Origin: Morganella morganii | GTDB taxonomy: Bacteria > Pseudomonadota > Gammaproteobacteria > Enterobacterales > Enterobacteriaceae | Length of the DNA stretch: 64,000 bases | Assembly (NCBI RefSeq): GCF_019242955.1 | Contig: NZ_CP066129.1 | Location: forward strand, 558,001 to 622,000 | Reading direction: 5' to 3' | In this document: one piece after another, positions 31,205-40,839 of the stretch | Layout of the letters: each line of letters opens with the position of its first letter | Numbering within the stretch: the first letter of the stretch is position 1 | Made by a program: the position numbers and the translations under genes | Notes under the pieces: model-generated | Databases searched by the model: none | What the model was told of the DNA's origin: nothing | The model's input: the letters and a program-made list of their open reading frames with translations, nothing else

Positions 31205-33036
31205 TGAATACTCACTTACAAACCTTGTGCGCAGAGCAGATCCTGCGCCCCCTGGACTGTCAGTTTGCGGCGATGCTGGCACCGGACACTGATCCGCTGC
31301 TGCAACTCGTGTTTGCTCTGCTCAGTGCACAAACCGGCGGCGGACATGTCTGTCTGCCGCTGTCGCGGATTCTTCCTCAGCCGGAACAAGGCGGACGGCA
31401 TGCTGAGATCATGCAGTCAGTCTGGCAGTCACTGGGTGAGCCGGGACTGCCTGAGATAAAAGCAGCGCTGTCTGCGTCGGATGCGGTTAGTGATGGCTCA
31501 CTTCCGGCACCGATCGTGCTGTCAGATGCGAATTTGTATCTGCACCGGATGTGGCAGTATGAATGCCGTGTGGCGGAATTTTTCTCCCGGCCGCAGGTTG
31601 TTGCGGCAGACGCGGAGAGGCTGCGCCCGGTTCTGGATGCACTGTTCGGTACGGAAGAGCAGGAAGACTGGCAGAAAATTGCCGCCGCCGTGGCGGTCAG
31701 CAGCCGGACTGCCGTTATTTCCGGCGGGCCGGGTACCGGTAAAACCACAACCGTTGCCCGTATTCTGGCGGCTCTGGTGCAATCCGCGGCGGAGCCGCTG
31801 CTGATTGAACTTGCGGCACCGACCGGTAAAGCGGCAGCCCGCCTGACAGAATCACTGGGAGACGCAATTGCACAGCTCGACCTGACAGATGTTCAGCGGG
31901 CAATGATGCCGGATCAGGCCAAAACACTGCATCGTCTGCTGGGCGCTCAGCCGGACAGCCGCCGGTTACGTCATCACCGGAAAAATCCGCTGATGTCAGA
32001 CGTGCTGATTGTGGATGAAGCATCCATGGTCGATTTACCGATGATGGCGGCTCTTATTGAGGCACTGCCGGAGAAAGCAATACTGATCCTGCTGGGGGAT
32101 AAAGACCAGCTGGCGTCAGTGGAAGCGGGAGCGGTGCTGGGGGATATCTGTCGCTTTGCCGAAGCCGGTTATACACCGCAGCGGAGGGAAATGCTGGAGG
32201 CAATGACCGGCTGCGTGCTGCCGGATAAATGTCCGGAAAACCCGGTCAGTGTGCAGGATCATCTCTGTCTGCTGCGCAAAAGTTTCCGCTTTGATGCGGC
32301 TTCCGGCATCGGACAACTGGCTACTGCCGTTAACCATGGTAATGTCCGGGAAACGATGGCGGTTCTCAGCGGACAGCGGCCGGATGTGCGTTATGTGCCG
32401 CTGGAAGATGAAGACGGGTATGCGCAGGTACTGACGGATACCATGAATGCCTATCAGCCGTTTTTATCACTGGTAAAACAGCATGCCGACCCGGCTGCAA
32501 TACTTGAGGCTTTCAGTCAGTTCCGGCTGCTGTGCGCCCTGCGTGAGGGGCCGTTCGGTGTGGAAGGACTGAATGAGCGTATTGAGCGGCTGCTGCATCA
32601 GCAGGGGCATATCCGCCGTCCGCTGATACACCGGCACCGCGCGTATCACGGTAAACCGGTGATGATAAGCCGTAATGACAGTCCACTGGGGCTGTTTAAC
32701 GGTGATATCGGGATTATGCTGACGGATGAAAATCATGAGCTGCGGGTCTTTTTCCGGCTGCCGGACGGTACCATAAAGAGCATCCGCCCGAACCGTCTTC
32801 CGGCACACGAAACCGCTTATGTGATGACGGTACACAAGTCGCAGGGTTCTGAGTTTGCCCATACCGCACTGGTATTGCCGGTGCAGCCTTCGCCGCTGGT
32901 CAGCCGTGAGTTGCTGTATACGGCACTGACGCGGGCGAAAAAGTTTCTGACAATTTACAGCCGGGAAGAGTGTGTTAAGCGGGCCGTGAAAACCCCCACT
33001 CAGCGGTACAGCGGGCTGAGTGAGCGTTTACGTTAG
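31204..33036 (+). CDS. recD: RecD helicase subunit of exonuclease V
   Basis: RecD is the fast 5'-3' helicase of RecBCD and enables its nuclease activity. 610 aa (E. coli 608). Walker A GGPGTGKTTT at residues 174-183, Walker B VLIVDEASMVDLPMM, and the 2B/Q-motif blocks LGDKDQLASVEAGAVLGDI and MTVHKSQGSEF are all intact. The ATG overlaps the recB stop (TAATG). It ends 8 bp from the convergent argA stop, with no room for a terminator hairpin between. Confidence 0.98.
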   Translation: MNTHLQTLCAEQILRPLDCQFAAMLAPDTDPLLQLVFALLSAQTGGGHVCLPLSRILPQPEQGGRHAEIMQSVWQSLGEPGLPEIKAALSASDAVSDGSLPAPIVLSDANLYLHRMWQYECRVAEFFSRPQVVAADAERLRPVLDALFGTEEQEDWQKIAAAVAVSSRTAVISGGPGTGKTTTVARILAALVQSAAEPLLIELAAPTGKAAARLTESLGDAIAQLDLTDVQRAMMPDQAKTLHRLLGAQPDSRRLRHHRKNPLMSDVLIVDEASMVDLPMMAALIEALPEKAILILLGDKDQLASVEAGAVLGDICRFAEAGYTPQRREMLEAMTGCVLPDKCPENPVSVQDHLCLLRKSFRFDAASGIGQLATAVNHGNVRETMAVLSGQRPDVRYVPLEDEDGYAQVLTDTMNAYQPFLSLVKQHADPAAILEAFSQFRLLCALREGPFGVEGLNERIERLLHQQGHIRRPLIHRHRAYHGKPVMISRNDSPLGLFNGDIGIMLTDENHELRVFFRLPDGTIKSIRPNRLPAHETAYVMTVHKSQGSEFAHTALVLPVQPSPLVSRELLYTALTRAKKFLTIYSREECVKRAVKTPTQRYSGLSERLR

Positions 33037-33044
33037 CCGGAGAA

Positions 33045-34373
33045 CTACTGAAAGCCGAGGATCAGGATTTTGGAGCGCCGCTGGTAGTTATACAGCGCCT
33101 GTTTTTTGACCGGCAGATTTTCAATTTCTGCCGGTACAAAGCCGCGTTCCTGAAACCAGTGAATACTGCGGGTAGTGAGTACAAACAGTTTTTCCAGTCC
33201 GATCTGTTTTGCCTGCTGTGTGACCCGGTGCAGCAGTTCCTCACCGCGTGCCGAGCTGCGGTAATCGGGATGCACTGCCACACAGGCCATCTCACCGATT
33301 TTCTCTTCCGGATAAGGATAGAGTGCGGCACAGGCGATGGTGGTGTTATCGCGTTCAATAATGGTGAATTTGTCTATCTCCATTTCCAGTTGTTCGCGGG
33401 AGCGGCGCACCAGAATGCCCTGCTGTTCCAGCGGGCGGATAAGTTCGAGTATCCCGCCGATATCGTTGATATTGGCGCGGCGTGTCTGCTCTGAACTTTC
33501 CATCACAATCTGTGTTCCGATACCATCACGGGAGAAGAGTTCCTGGATGAGCGCCCCGTCTTCCTGGTAACTGAGCAGATGGCTGCGTTTTACGCCCCGG
33601 CGGCAGGCTTTAACGGCACCGCGCAGGAAACGGACGGTTCCGGAATAGTAATCACCACTGCCTTCCATCGCGTGCACATAATGTTCCGCATCATTCGGGT
33701 GCATCTCGGAGATAATTCCGCCGTCGTCTGCCACCACACCTTGTGCAGAGCAGAAACCAATCAGTTTTTCCGCTTTCAGTTTGATCGCAATCTGTGTGGC
33801 AATTTCCTCAGACGTCAGGTTAAAGCTTTCCCCGGTAACTGAAACAGCGACCGGGCCTATCAGTACAATACCACCGTTATTAAGCTGACGGTTGATAGCA
33901 TCCTCATCGATACGGCGGATACGCCCGCTGTGGCAGTAATCAATACCATCATCGATTCCCAGCGGCTGGGCTATCACAAAGTTTCCGCTGACCACATTGA
34001 TATGTGCGCCCTGCAACGGTGTGTTACTCAGACACATCGACAGACGGGCGGTGATATCCAGTTGTAACTGACCGGCTGCCTGTTTGACCAGTTCAAGGGT
34101 ACGGGCGTCCGTCACACGGGTGTTTTTGTGATAAACCGGTTCACACTGATGGGCCAGCAGATTTTTTTCAATTTGCGGACGGGCGCCGTACACGACAATC
34201 AGACGTATACCCAGGCTGTGCAGCAAACCGATATCATTGACAATACCGGGAAAATTTTCATGCTCGATAGCTTCGCCGCCCAGCATCACCACAAATGTTT
34301 TGCCATGGTGAGCATTAATATAAGGAACTGACTGACGGAATCCGTCCACCAGTTCGATACTGCGCTCTTTCAT
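33045..34373 (-). CDS. argA: N-acetylglutamate synthase, first enzyme of arginine synthesis
   Basis: ArgA acetylates glutamate with acetyl-CoA and is the feedback point for arginine. 442 aa (E. coli 443). The N-terminal amino-acid-kinase-like domain (about 1-280: [41 protein letters not shown]) binds arginine; the C-terminal GNAT domain (about 295-442) has [17 protein letters not shown] and the IHWFQERGF block. It faces recD and is preceded by tandem ArgR boxes. Confidence 0.98.
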   Translation of the reverse strand: MKERSIELVDGFRQSVPYINAHHGKTFVVMLGGEAIEHENFPGIVNDIGLLHSLGIRLIVVYGARPQIEKNLLAHQCEPVYHKNTRVTDARTLELVKQAAGQLQLDITARLSMCLSNTPLQGAHINVVSGNFVIAQPLGIDDGIDYCHSGRIRRIDEDAINRQLNNGGIVLIGPVAVSVTGESFNLTSEEIATQIAIKLKAEKLIGFCSAQGVVADDGGIISEMHPNDAEHYVHAMEGSGDYYSGTVRFLRGAVKACRRGVKRSHLLSYQEDGALIQELFSRDGIGTQIVMESSEQTRRANINDIGGILELIRPLEQQGILVRRSREQLEMEIDKFTIIERDNTTIACAALYPYPEEKIGEMACVAVHPDYRSSARGEELLHRVTQQAKQIGLEKLFVLTTRSIHWFQERGFVPAEIENLPVKKQALYNYQRRSKILILGFQ

Positions 34374-34385
34374 AACACCCTCGCA

Positions 34386-34424
34386 AGTGAATTATTATTC
34401 GTAATTTATGTATTTTTATTCTTT
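34386..34424 (-). promoter_or_regulatory. Tandem ARG boxes (ArgR operator) of argA
   Basis: Two 18-bp elements, 34386-34403 (core TGAATTATTATTCG) and 34407-34424 (core TGTATTTTTATTCT), fit the ARG-box pattern TGAAT-N4-ATTCA with one and two mismatches. They are separated by exactly 3 bp, the standard spacing for a hexameric ArgR bound to a box pair. They lie 13-51 bp upstream of the argA start, where they would block transcription when arginine is present. Confidence 0.8.
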
Positions 34425-34653
34425 TTGGGCGGGAATAGCAAGCGCAAATTTTAGTCGCCGGTCAGGATTTCGCCGGGTTTTATGTGGTGTTATCGCCATA
34501 TAAGCCAAAAATGCATAATGACAGGGCGCAAATGATTAGATAAAGTGCCGTTTAAATTATTTACGGAATAAATTGTTCTGTTTCTTTAATTTTCCGGTTT
34601 TCACCACCTGCGCCGGTTATTGTTGATTTGATTTACGCTATGGATATTTTTTC

Positions 34654-35904
34654 ATGAGTCATTCTGAACATGATGCGTCACGCCGTCTGTTACTGAAAGG
34701 AGCTGCGGCGTTTTGTCTGCTGAGTATCAGCCCGTTCGGCTTTGCGGCGTCGCCACAGATTGTGGCGGTGCGTATCTGGCCGGCATCCAGTTATACCCGT
34801 GTGACTATCGAGTCAGACCATCCGCTGAAATATAAGCAGTTTTCACTGCAAAACCCGGAACGTATTGTTGTTGATCTGAAAAATGTGCATCTCAACAGTG
34901 TGCTGAAAGGAATGGATAAACAGGTGCAGGATCGCGATCCGCATCTGAAGCTGATCCGTGTCGGTCAGAACGACCCGCAGACTGTCCGTCTGGTATTTGA
35001 AGTGAAACAGGCGATGAGCCCGCAGGTACTGGAGCTGACGCCGGTTGCCGAATTTAAAAACCGTCTGGTACTGGATTTTTATCCGAAAAATGGTGCGGCA
35101 ACGGAAGATGATCCGCTGCTGGCGCTGCTGGAAGATTACAACCGCGGTGACCTGGAAGAGAGTCTGCCGCGTGAAACGCCGAAACCGGGTAAAGCCGGTC
35201 AGGACAGGCCGGTTGTTATTATGATTGACCCGGGCCATGGCGGGGAAGACCCGGGGGCTATCGGGAAATACAAAACACGCGAAAAAGATGTGGTGCTGCA
35301 AATTGCCCGCCGTCTGAAATCGCTGATCGATCGTGAGCCGGGTATGCGCGCTTATATGACGCGTAATGAGGATGTGTTTATCCCGCTGTCGGTGCGTGTG
35401 GCCAAAGCCCGTAAAATGCGGGCGGATCTGTTTGTCTCGATCCATGCGGATGCGTTCACCAACCGATCTGCCAGAGGTTCGTCTGTTTTTGCGCTGTCGA
35501 CACGGGGCGCGACCAGTAATACTGCAAAATTCCTGGCACAGACCCAGAACGATGCGGATAAAATCGGGGGCGTCAGCAAAAGCGGCGACAAATACCTCGA
35601 CCAGACCATGTTTGATATGGTGCAGAGCGCGAGTATCAAAGACAGCCTCAAATTCGGTTCAGAAGTGCTGAAACGGATGGGGAATGTGAACAAACTGCAT
35701 AAACGCACGGTTGATCAGGCCGGGTTTGCGGTACTGAAAGCACCGGATATTCCGTCAATTCTGGTGGAAACCGCCTTTATCAGTAACCTTGAGGAAGAGC
35801 GTCTCCTGAAAACGGCCAAATTCCAGCAGGGAATGGCAAATTCTATTTTTCAGGGGATTAAGGCCTATTTTGCCAACGGTGGTGCTGTCGCACGGCGCAA
35901 CTGA
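34654..35904 (+). CDS. amiC: AmiC, N-acetylmuramoyl-L-alanine amidase
   Basis: AmiC cuts peptide stems from septal peptidoglycan during cell separation, activated by NlpD. 416 aa (E. coli 417). A twin-arginine signal ([16 protein letters not shown]10-R11) directs Tat export. An AMIN domain for septal targeting (about 35-135) is followed by an Amidase_3 zinc domain (about 190-405): [34 protein letters not shown] and [10 protein letters not shown] supply the zinc and catalytic residues. ATG 34654 is in a typical position. It is followed by the initiator tRNA cluster, as in E. coli. Confidence 0.98.
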   Translation: MSHSEHDASRRLLLKGAAAFCLLSISPFGFAASPQIVAVRIWPASSYTRVTIESDHPLKYKQFSLQNPERIVVDLKNVHLNSVLKGMDKQVQDRDPHLKLIRVGQNDPQTVRLVFEVKQAMSPQVLELTPVAEFKNRLVLDFYPKNGAATEDDPLLALLEDYNRGDLEESLPRETPKPGKAGQDRPVVIMIDPGHGGEDPGAIGKYKTREKDVVLQIARRLKSLIDREPGMRAYMTRNEDVFIPLSVRVAKARKMRADLFVSIHADAFTNRSARGSSVFALSTRGATSNTAKFLAQTQNDADKIGGVSKSGDKYLDQTMFDMVQSASIKDSLKFGSEVLKRMGNVNKLHKRTVDQAGFAVLKAPDIPSILVETAFISNLEEERLLKTAKFQQGMANSIFQGIKAYFANGGAVARRN

Positions 35905-35987
35905 GAATATGGCAAAGACAGACATCACAAGGATGTGGTGTGAAACGGGCAGATACAGCGCAGATATAGCACAGACATAGTTATGCA

Positions 35988-36021
35988 CTGAAATAATCGT
36001 ATTTCAGGGATAAATTTTTGT
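35988..36021 (+). terminator. Weak terminator-like hairpin after amiC
   Basis: CTGAAATA-ATCG-TATTTCAG (35988-36007) is a perfect 8-bp, AU-rich stem with a tetraloop, followed after GGATAAA by TTTTTG. The U-run begins about 7 nt late, so efficiency is doubtful. Confidence 0.35.
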
Positions 36022-36061
36022 GTTTTTTCAGGAAAAGTGACAGGAGAGTCTGTCAGAAGAA

Positions 36062-36138
<77 letters not shown>

Positions 36139-36164
36139 TCCGATTTTGTTAATGATAAGAAGGT

Positions 36165-36241
<77 letters not shown>

Positions 36242-36262
36242 TCCGAATATCATTAACTGAGC

Positions 36263-36326
36263 ACTTCACAAATACGATACTTCACAAATACGATACTTCA
36301 CAAACATCATATTTCACAAACGTCGC
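36263..36326. repeat. Four tandem 16-bp repeats inside the tRNA-fMet operon
   Basis: Units at 36263, 36279, 36295 and 36311. The first two are identical (ACTTCACAAATACGAT); the third ends CATCAT and the fourth is further diverged (ATTTCACAAACGTCGC). The array makes the spacer between tRNA copies 1 and 2 about 100 bp instead of 26 bp. This is a recent local duplication, not CRISPR: the units are too short and have no spacers. Confidence 0.9.
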
Positions 36327-36340
36327 ACATCATAAAAGAT

Positions 36341-36417
<77 letters not shown>

Positions 36418-36431
36418 TCTGTGAGGCGCCC

Positions 36432-36459
36432 ACTATACTCAGGATGAGAGCTGATGCAA
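36432..36459 (-). promoter_or_regulatory. Promoter of the tRNA-fMet operon
   Basis: TTGCAT (36454-36459), 16 bp, TATAGT (36432-36437), followed at once by the G+C-rich discriminator GGGCGCC typical of stringently controlled stable-RNA promoters. The predicted start is near 36425, a few bases before tRNA copy 1. Confidence 0.85.
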
Positions 36460-36640
36460 GTTTTTTCTCGATAAAAAGCTATCCTGCCCCCTGATTTGGT
36501 TAATTATCCGGCTTATCGCCGTTTTTTTGTTCATTCAGCCGGATGATTGTTCAGAGGAAAAAATGAAACCGGTTGCATAATGAAAGCGATTTGATATCGT
36601 TCGCATACATATTGTATTAATTCAAATTATTGGTTGGCGG

Positions 36641-37744
36641 ATGGGTATGAGCAAAACCGGCAGGTATTTGTTGTGCGGTGTATTGTTTTCGTTATTGGTT
36701 GGCTGTGAATCACGCCCGACGGACAAAGGTCAGCAGTATAAAGACGGGCACCTGACGCAGAATTTACAGGAAGTGGCGAACGTCAACAGTCCCGGCGTGC
36801 CGGTCAACGGCCCGGACTTTCTGAAGCAGGTGGATGCCATCCGGACAACCTCACCGCGTCTGTACAATCAGTACAGCGAAAATTTCCGTGCGGTTGAAAA
36901 CTGGCTGCGCTCCGGTGCGGATACCGCACAACTGCGGCAGTTCAATCTGCACACATATCAGATGGAAGGCAAAGATAACTACGGAAACGTGCAGTTCACC
37001 GGTTATTACACTCCGGTTGTTCAGGCCCGTCATACCCGTCAGGGCGAATTTCAGTACCCCATCTACCGGATGCCGCCGAAAAAAGGCAGCCGCCTGCCGA
37101 GCCGTGCTCAGATCTATCGCGGTGCGCTGAGTGATAACTATGTTCTCGCCTACAGCAATTCACTGATGGATAACTTCCTGATGGATGTTCAGGGCAGTGC
37201 CTATATCGATTTTGGTGATGGTTCGGAGCTGAACTTTTTTGCGTATTCCGGGAAGAACGGGCACGGCTATACCAGTATCGGCCGTGTTCTGATCGAGCGC
37301 GGAGAAGTAGAGAAGAAAGATATGTCGATGCTGGCAATCCGTCAGTGGGCTGACAATCACTCGCCGCAGGAAGTGCAGGAATTACTGGAGCAAAACGCCT
37401 CTTTTGTCTTTTTCACACCGAAACAGTACGCGCCGGTGAAAGGGGCGAGTGCGGTACCGCTGATTGCCAAAGCGTCGGTGGCGTCGGATAAAACACTGAT
37501 CCCGCCGGGCACAACGCTGCTGGCAGAAGTTCCGGTGCTGGATAATCAGGGTAATTTTACCGGCCGTTATGATATGCGCCTGATGATCGCGCTGGATGTC
37601 GGCGGGGCTATCAAAGGACATCACTTCGATATTTATCACGGTATCGGCCACGATGCCGGGCTGATGGCCGGATTCTACAACCATTACGGCCGGGTCTGGG
37701 TACTGAAAAAAGGTATCCCGCCGATCCTGAACCCGGCACTGTAG
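36641..37744 (+). CDS. mltA: MltA, membrane-bound lytic murein transglycosylase A
   Basis: MltA cleaves glycan strands of peptidoglycan, forming 1,6-anhydro-muropeptides. 367 aa (E. coli 365). It is a lipoprotein: the signal ends in lipobox LLVGC (cysteine about residue 22), with ESR after it favouring outer-membrane sorting. The double-psi barrel carries NYGNVQFTGYYTPV, AYSNSLMDNFLMDVQGS and the catalytic aspartate region LDVGGAIKGHHFDIYHG. ATG codons at 36641 and 36647 are both possible. It stands alone between the tRNA cluster and tcdA. Confidence 0.97.
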   Translation: MGMSKTGRYLLCGVLFSLLVGCESRPTDKGQQYKDGHLTQNLQEVANVNSPGVPVNGPDFLKQVDAIRTTSPRLYNQYSENFRAVENWLRSGADTAQLRQFNLHTYQMEGKDNYGNVQFTGYYTPVVQARHTRQGEFQYPIYRMPPKKGSRLPSRAQIYRGALSDNYVLAYSNSLMDNFLMDVQGSAYIDFGDGSELNFFAYSGKNGHGYTSIGRVLIERGEVEKKDMSMLAIRQWADNHSPQEVQELLEQNASFVFFTPKQYAPVKGASAVPLIAKASVASDKTLIPPGTTLLAEVPVLDNQGNFTGRYDMRLMIALDVGGAIKGHHFDIYHGIGHDAGLMAGFYNHYGRVWVLKKGIPPILNPAL

Positions 37745-37838
37745 TCTTTTATTCCCGGGGTGTATACTTTGCGACGAAGTATGCACCCGCATTATTTCTC
37801 CGTCATTTCTGTCATTTTTCACCGCAGGTTTCTGTATT

Positions 37839-38654
37839 ATGCAAACCCTTTTATCTGATGCTTATCTGCAGCGTTTTGCCGGTATCGGGCGTCTTTATGG
37901 TCAGCAGGCACTCCGTTTATTTGCCCGCTCTCATTTTTGTGTTGTCGGCATCGGCGGTGTCGGCTCGTGGGCAGCGGAAGCGCTGGCGAGAACCGGAATC
38001 GGTGCTATTACACTGATTGATATGGATGATGTGTGTGTGACCAATACCAACCGGCAGATCCATGCGATGCAGGGCACCGTCGGGCAGCCGAAAATTGAGG
38101 TGATGCGGGAGCGGATTCTGGCGATTAATCCGGAGTGTGAGGTGCATTGCACGGATGATTTCGTCACCCCGGAGAATGTCGCGGAAATGATGAGCCCCGG
38201 ATTTGATTATGTGATTGATGCTATCGACAGCGTCCGCCCGAAAGCAGCTCTGCTGGCCTATTGCCGGCGCAGCAAAATTCCGCTGGTGACCACCGGCGGT
38301 GCGGGCGGGCAGATTGATCCGACACAGATTCAGGTCGCGGATCTGGCCAAAACCTTGCAGGACCCGCTGGCGGCAAAACTGCGTGAGCGTCTGAAATCAG
38401 ACTACGGTGTGCGCAAAAATGGTAAAGGACGTCTCGGGATCGATTGTGTCTTTTCGACAGAGCCGCTGCGGTATCCGCAGGCGGACGGCAGCGCGGCCTG
38501 CGGGATGAAAAACAGCGCGGAAGGCAGTATGCGGATGGATTGTGCCGCCGGGTTTGGTGCTGCGACCGTGGTGACGGCATCCTTTGGTTTTGTGGCGGTT
38601 TCTCACGCACTGAAAAAACTGGTGGCAAAAGCAGAGCGTGCCGCCGCGGAATAA
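37839..38654 (+). CDS. tcdA: TcdA (CsdL), tRNA t6A dehydratase
   Basis: TcdA uses ATP to cyclise N6-threonylcarbamoyladenosine at tRNA position 37 to the ct6A form. The 271-aa protein is an E1-like fold: nucleotide loop GIGGVGSWAAEALARTGIG, then DMDDVCVTNTNRQ and VIDAIDSVRPKAALL. Cysteines near CGMKNS and DCA resemble those of E. coli. It is convergent with csdE-csdA, whose sulfur-transfer products support ct6A formation in E. coli. Confidence 0.96.
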   Translation: MQTLLSDAYLQRFAGIGRLYGQQALRLFARSHFCVVGIGGVGSWAAEALARTGIGAITLIDMDDVCVTNTNRQIHAMQGTVGQPKIEVMRERILAINPECEVHCTDDFVTPENVAEMMSPGFDYVIDAIDSVRPKAALLAYCRRSKIPLVTTGGAGGQIDPTQIQVADLAKTLQDPLAAKLRERLKSDYGVRKNGKGRLGIDCVFSTEPLRYPQADGSAACGMKNSAEGSMRMDCAAGFGAATVVTASFGFVAVSHALKKLVAKAERAAAE

Positions 38655-38659
38655 GCCGG

Positions 38660-39106
38660 TCAGGCGCTGAAACGCTGCGCGACAGCACGTGCGGCATCAA
38701 TCAGTGCCTGAATTCCGTTCTGTCTGGACTGGCTGAGCTGCGCGCTCAGTCCGTATTGCTCATACGCTGCGGATAAATCGGCGGACAGCAGCGCCTCCGG
38801 TGTCAGCCCTTCTGCTTCAGTCAGTAATACCGCCAGAAGACCTTTGACAATCCGCCCGTCGCTGTCACCCCAAAAATGCAGCGTGCCGTTGCTGCTGAGT
38901 GCACCATCCAGCCAGACACGGTTTTCACAGCCTTTAATTTCCGTCTCTTCACGTTTATTTTCCGGCGGCAGCGCCGGTAACTGACGTGCCAGCATCACCA
39001 GCTGACGGTATTTTTCTTCCCACGAGCGGCAGGCGGAAAAGGTTTCCGCAAGCTGCTCACGGCGGATAGTGTAGCCGAACGGATGTGCCGGAAATGTGTG
39101 TGTCAT
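38660..39106 (-). CDS. csdE: CsdE, sulfur acceptor partner of CsdA
   Basis: CsdE is a SufE-like protein that takes persulfide sulfur from CsdA. 148 aa; the acceptor cysteine is C60 in EIKGCENRVWL, followed by the family block LHFWGDSDGRIVKGLLAVLL. It begins 9 bp after csdA ends and is co-transcribed with it. It ends 5 bp from the convergent tcdA stop. Confidence 0.96.
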   Translation of the reverse strand: MTHTFPAHPFGYTIRREQLAETFSACRSWEEKYRQLVMLARQLPALPPENKREETEIKGCENRVWLDGALSSNGTLHFWGDSDGRIVKGLLAVLLTEAEGLTPEALLSADLSAAYEQYGLSAQLSQSRQNGIQALIDAARAVAQRFSA

Positions 39107-39115
39107 TTTTTTCTC

Positions 39116-40327
39116 TCAGTCGTCAGCCAGGATTTCAAGGGCAAATTGCACGGCCTGAACCAGCAGGCGGATATCATCCGGCTGATTATACGGCATAAAG
39201 GAGGCCCGCAGGCAGCCTTCCGTCTCAAGTGCCTGACACAGCGGCTGTGCACAATGCTGTCCGTGGCGCAGGGCGATATTTTTCTCCGCCAGCAGTGTGG
39301 CGATATCACTGTGATGAATACCATCGATATTAAAGGCCAGCAGCGGGCTGCCGGGGCTGCGGTAACTGCGGAAACCGGGCAGTGACGCGAGCTGCTGCTC
39401 CGCACTGTCACACAGCGCAATGGTGTAATCATGGGCGGCGGTGAGATCGATTGTATCCAGCCAGCGCAGCGTTTCCCCGAATGCAGTGACACCGGCAACG
39501 TTTGGTGTACCGGCTTCAAAACGGGCGGGAACCGGCGCGGGGGTAAAGCTGAAAAAATCGGTGTCTGTCAGCATCTTGCCGCCGCCCTGCCACGGCTGCA
39601 TATCACTGAGCAGTTCCGGGCGGCCGTACAGAACACCCAGCCCGTTCGGGCCATAGAGCTTATGGGCTGAAAATGCATAGAAATCGACATCACAGAGCGT
39701 GACATTCAGCGGATGATGAACCACGCCCTGAGCACCGTCAGCGACAATCAGCGCACCGTGCTGATGCGCCAGTTGTGCCGCGCGGGCGATATCCGGCCGG
39801 TATCCGGTAACATTAGACATCTGCGTGATAGCCACCAGCCGGGTGCGCGGTGACAGCAGGGCTGCCAGCTGATCGCAGCAAAGAGTTCTGACCGCCGTCA
39901 GCGGCCATTTCACCAGTTTTGCCCCGGTCTGCTGTGCCAGCATGATCCACGGGATCAGGTTGGAGTGGTGCTCAAATTCACTGACAATGATTTCATCCCC
40001 CGGTTGCAGACGCGGGCGGAAAAAGCCCTGAGCTGCGAGATTAAGGGATTCGGTCGTGCCTTTTGTCCAGATACAGCTGCGGGCATCCTCCGCCTGAATC
40101 AGTTGCCGTACGGCTTCGCGTGCCTGCTCAAACTGCTCAGTGACGACTCTGGCCTGCCGGTGATGGCTGCGGTGAACAGTCGCGCCGCTGTTATTCTGAT
40201 AATAGCGGGCGGTTGCCTGTATCATCACATCCGGTTTAAGCGCAGTGGCTGCGCTGTCGAGAAAGACAGTGTCACCGGAAGTCACGGGAAAGGCGCGGCG
40301 GAATGTATCGGGAGAGAAGGTTTTCAT
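39116..40327 (-). CDS. csdA: CsdA, cysteine sulfinate desulfinase / cysteine desulfurase
   Basis: A PLP enzyme that releases sulfur from cysteine (or sulfite from cysteine sulfinate) as a bound persulfide. ATG 40327 gives 403 aa (E. coli 401), MKTFSPDTFRRAFP; a TTG four codons upstream is less likely. Key residues: the PLP lysine in DFYAFSAHKLYGPNGLG, the phosphate-binding TKGTTESLNLAAQ, and the persulfide cysteine in LRHGQHCAQPL. First gene of csdAE. Confidence 0.96.
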   Translation of the reverse strand: MKTFSPDTFRRAFPVTSGDTVFLDSAATALKPDVMIQATARYYQNNSGATVHRSHHRQARVVTEQFEQAREAVRQLIQAEDARSCIWTKGTTESLNLAAQGFFRPRLQPGDEIIVSEFEHHSNLIPWIMLAQQTGAKLVKWPLTAVRTLCCDQLAALLSPRTRLVAITQMSNVTGYRPDIARAAQLAHQHGALIVADGAQGVVHHPLNVTLCDVDFYAFSAHKLYGPNGLGVLYGRPELLSDMQPWQGGGKMLTDTDFFSFTPAPVPARFEAGTPNVAGVTAFGETLRWLDTIDLTAAHDYTIALCDSAEQQLASLPGFRSYRSPGSPLLAFNIDGIHHSDIATLLAEKNIALRHGQHCAQPLCQALETEGCLRASFMPYNQPDDIRLLVQAVQFALEILADD

Positions 40328-40514
40328 CAGTGTAACCAACAGCTGTCTGAGATAAACAGAACTTATGCAAAAAGTGCGGTATCCGGTACATCAGAGGCGG
40401 CAGCCTGCCGGTGACCGGCCGGATCGCAGCGGTAGCACCGTCAGCGACGGTTTACTATAATCAACATCGTGGCAGCTTTCCAGACGGGGAAAAGGTATCT
40501 GCGGGCGGAAGGCA

Positions 40515-40716
40515 AAAAAAAAAGCACCGCAATCGGCGGTGCATTCAAAAAATCACTATGGACAGACAGGGTAAATGTACAGGAAGTGAAAAAAACAGTA
40601 GCTTAAGCTACTATGTCCGGAACTCCCGGACAACTTGCAAACACAACATCACAACCACATAGCCAAAAGTTTTGCAGTATCGCTACCGTTCAACTTTTCG
40701 TTCCGGCTTAGGAAGT
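40515..40716 (-). ncRNA. gcvB: GcvB small RNA
   Basis: GcvB is an Hfq-dependent sRNA that represses many amino-acid and peptide transporter mRNAs. The minus strand starts ACTTCCTAAGCCGGAACG, close to the E. coli 5' end. It contains the G/U-rich seed region R1 (GGTTGTGATGTTGTGTTTGC), the strongly conserved segment CACTTCCTGTACATTTACCC (R2), the CTGTCTGTCCATAGTGATT block and a terminator (GCACCGCCGATTGCGGTGC) with about ten Ts. It lies directly divergent from gcvA, as in other enterobacteria. R1 is shorter than I recall for E. coli, and the stem after it is replaced by GTCCGGGAGTTCCGGAC. Confidence 0.97.
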
Positions 40717-40722
40717 GGGCAT

Positions 40723-40751
40723 ACTATAGGTATTTGCTGGTGTATCATCAA
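40723..40751 (-). promoter_or_regulatory. gcvB promoter
   Basis: TTGATG (40746-40751), 17 bp, TATAGT (40723-40728), placing the start at 40716, six bases further on, which agrees with the conserved GcvB 5' end. GcvA is the known activator and the divergent gcvA promoter (TATAAT at 40761-40766) overlaps this region. Confidence 0.85.
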
Positions 40752-40839
40752 GGGACAATTTATAATGCTTCGGATTACAAAAACTAATCCAGACTAAACT
40801 TACGTTACCGGTATCCGGATCAGACAGAAAAACCAGAAA

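Noticed and set aside
36263-36326. CRISPR array
   Set aside because: Repeats of 16 bp directly abut with no spacers and there are no cas genes; it is a simple tandem duplication.
37757-37789. Inverted repeat after mltA as a terminator
   Set aside because: The stem GGGTGTATACTT / AAGTATGCACCC is good but is followed by GCATTATTT, not a U-tract; left out as a firm feature.
40411-40662. Plus-strand frame of 83 codons between csdA and gcvA
   Set aside because: It is antisense to the GcvB RNA and includes the poly-A image of its terminator; no homology or good start.
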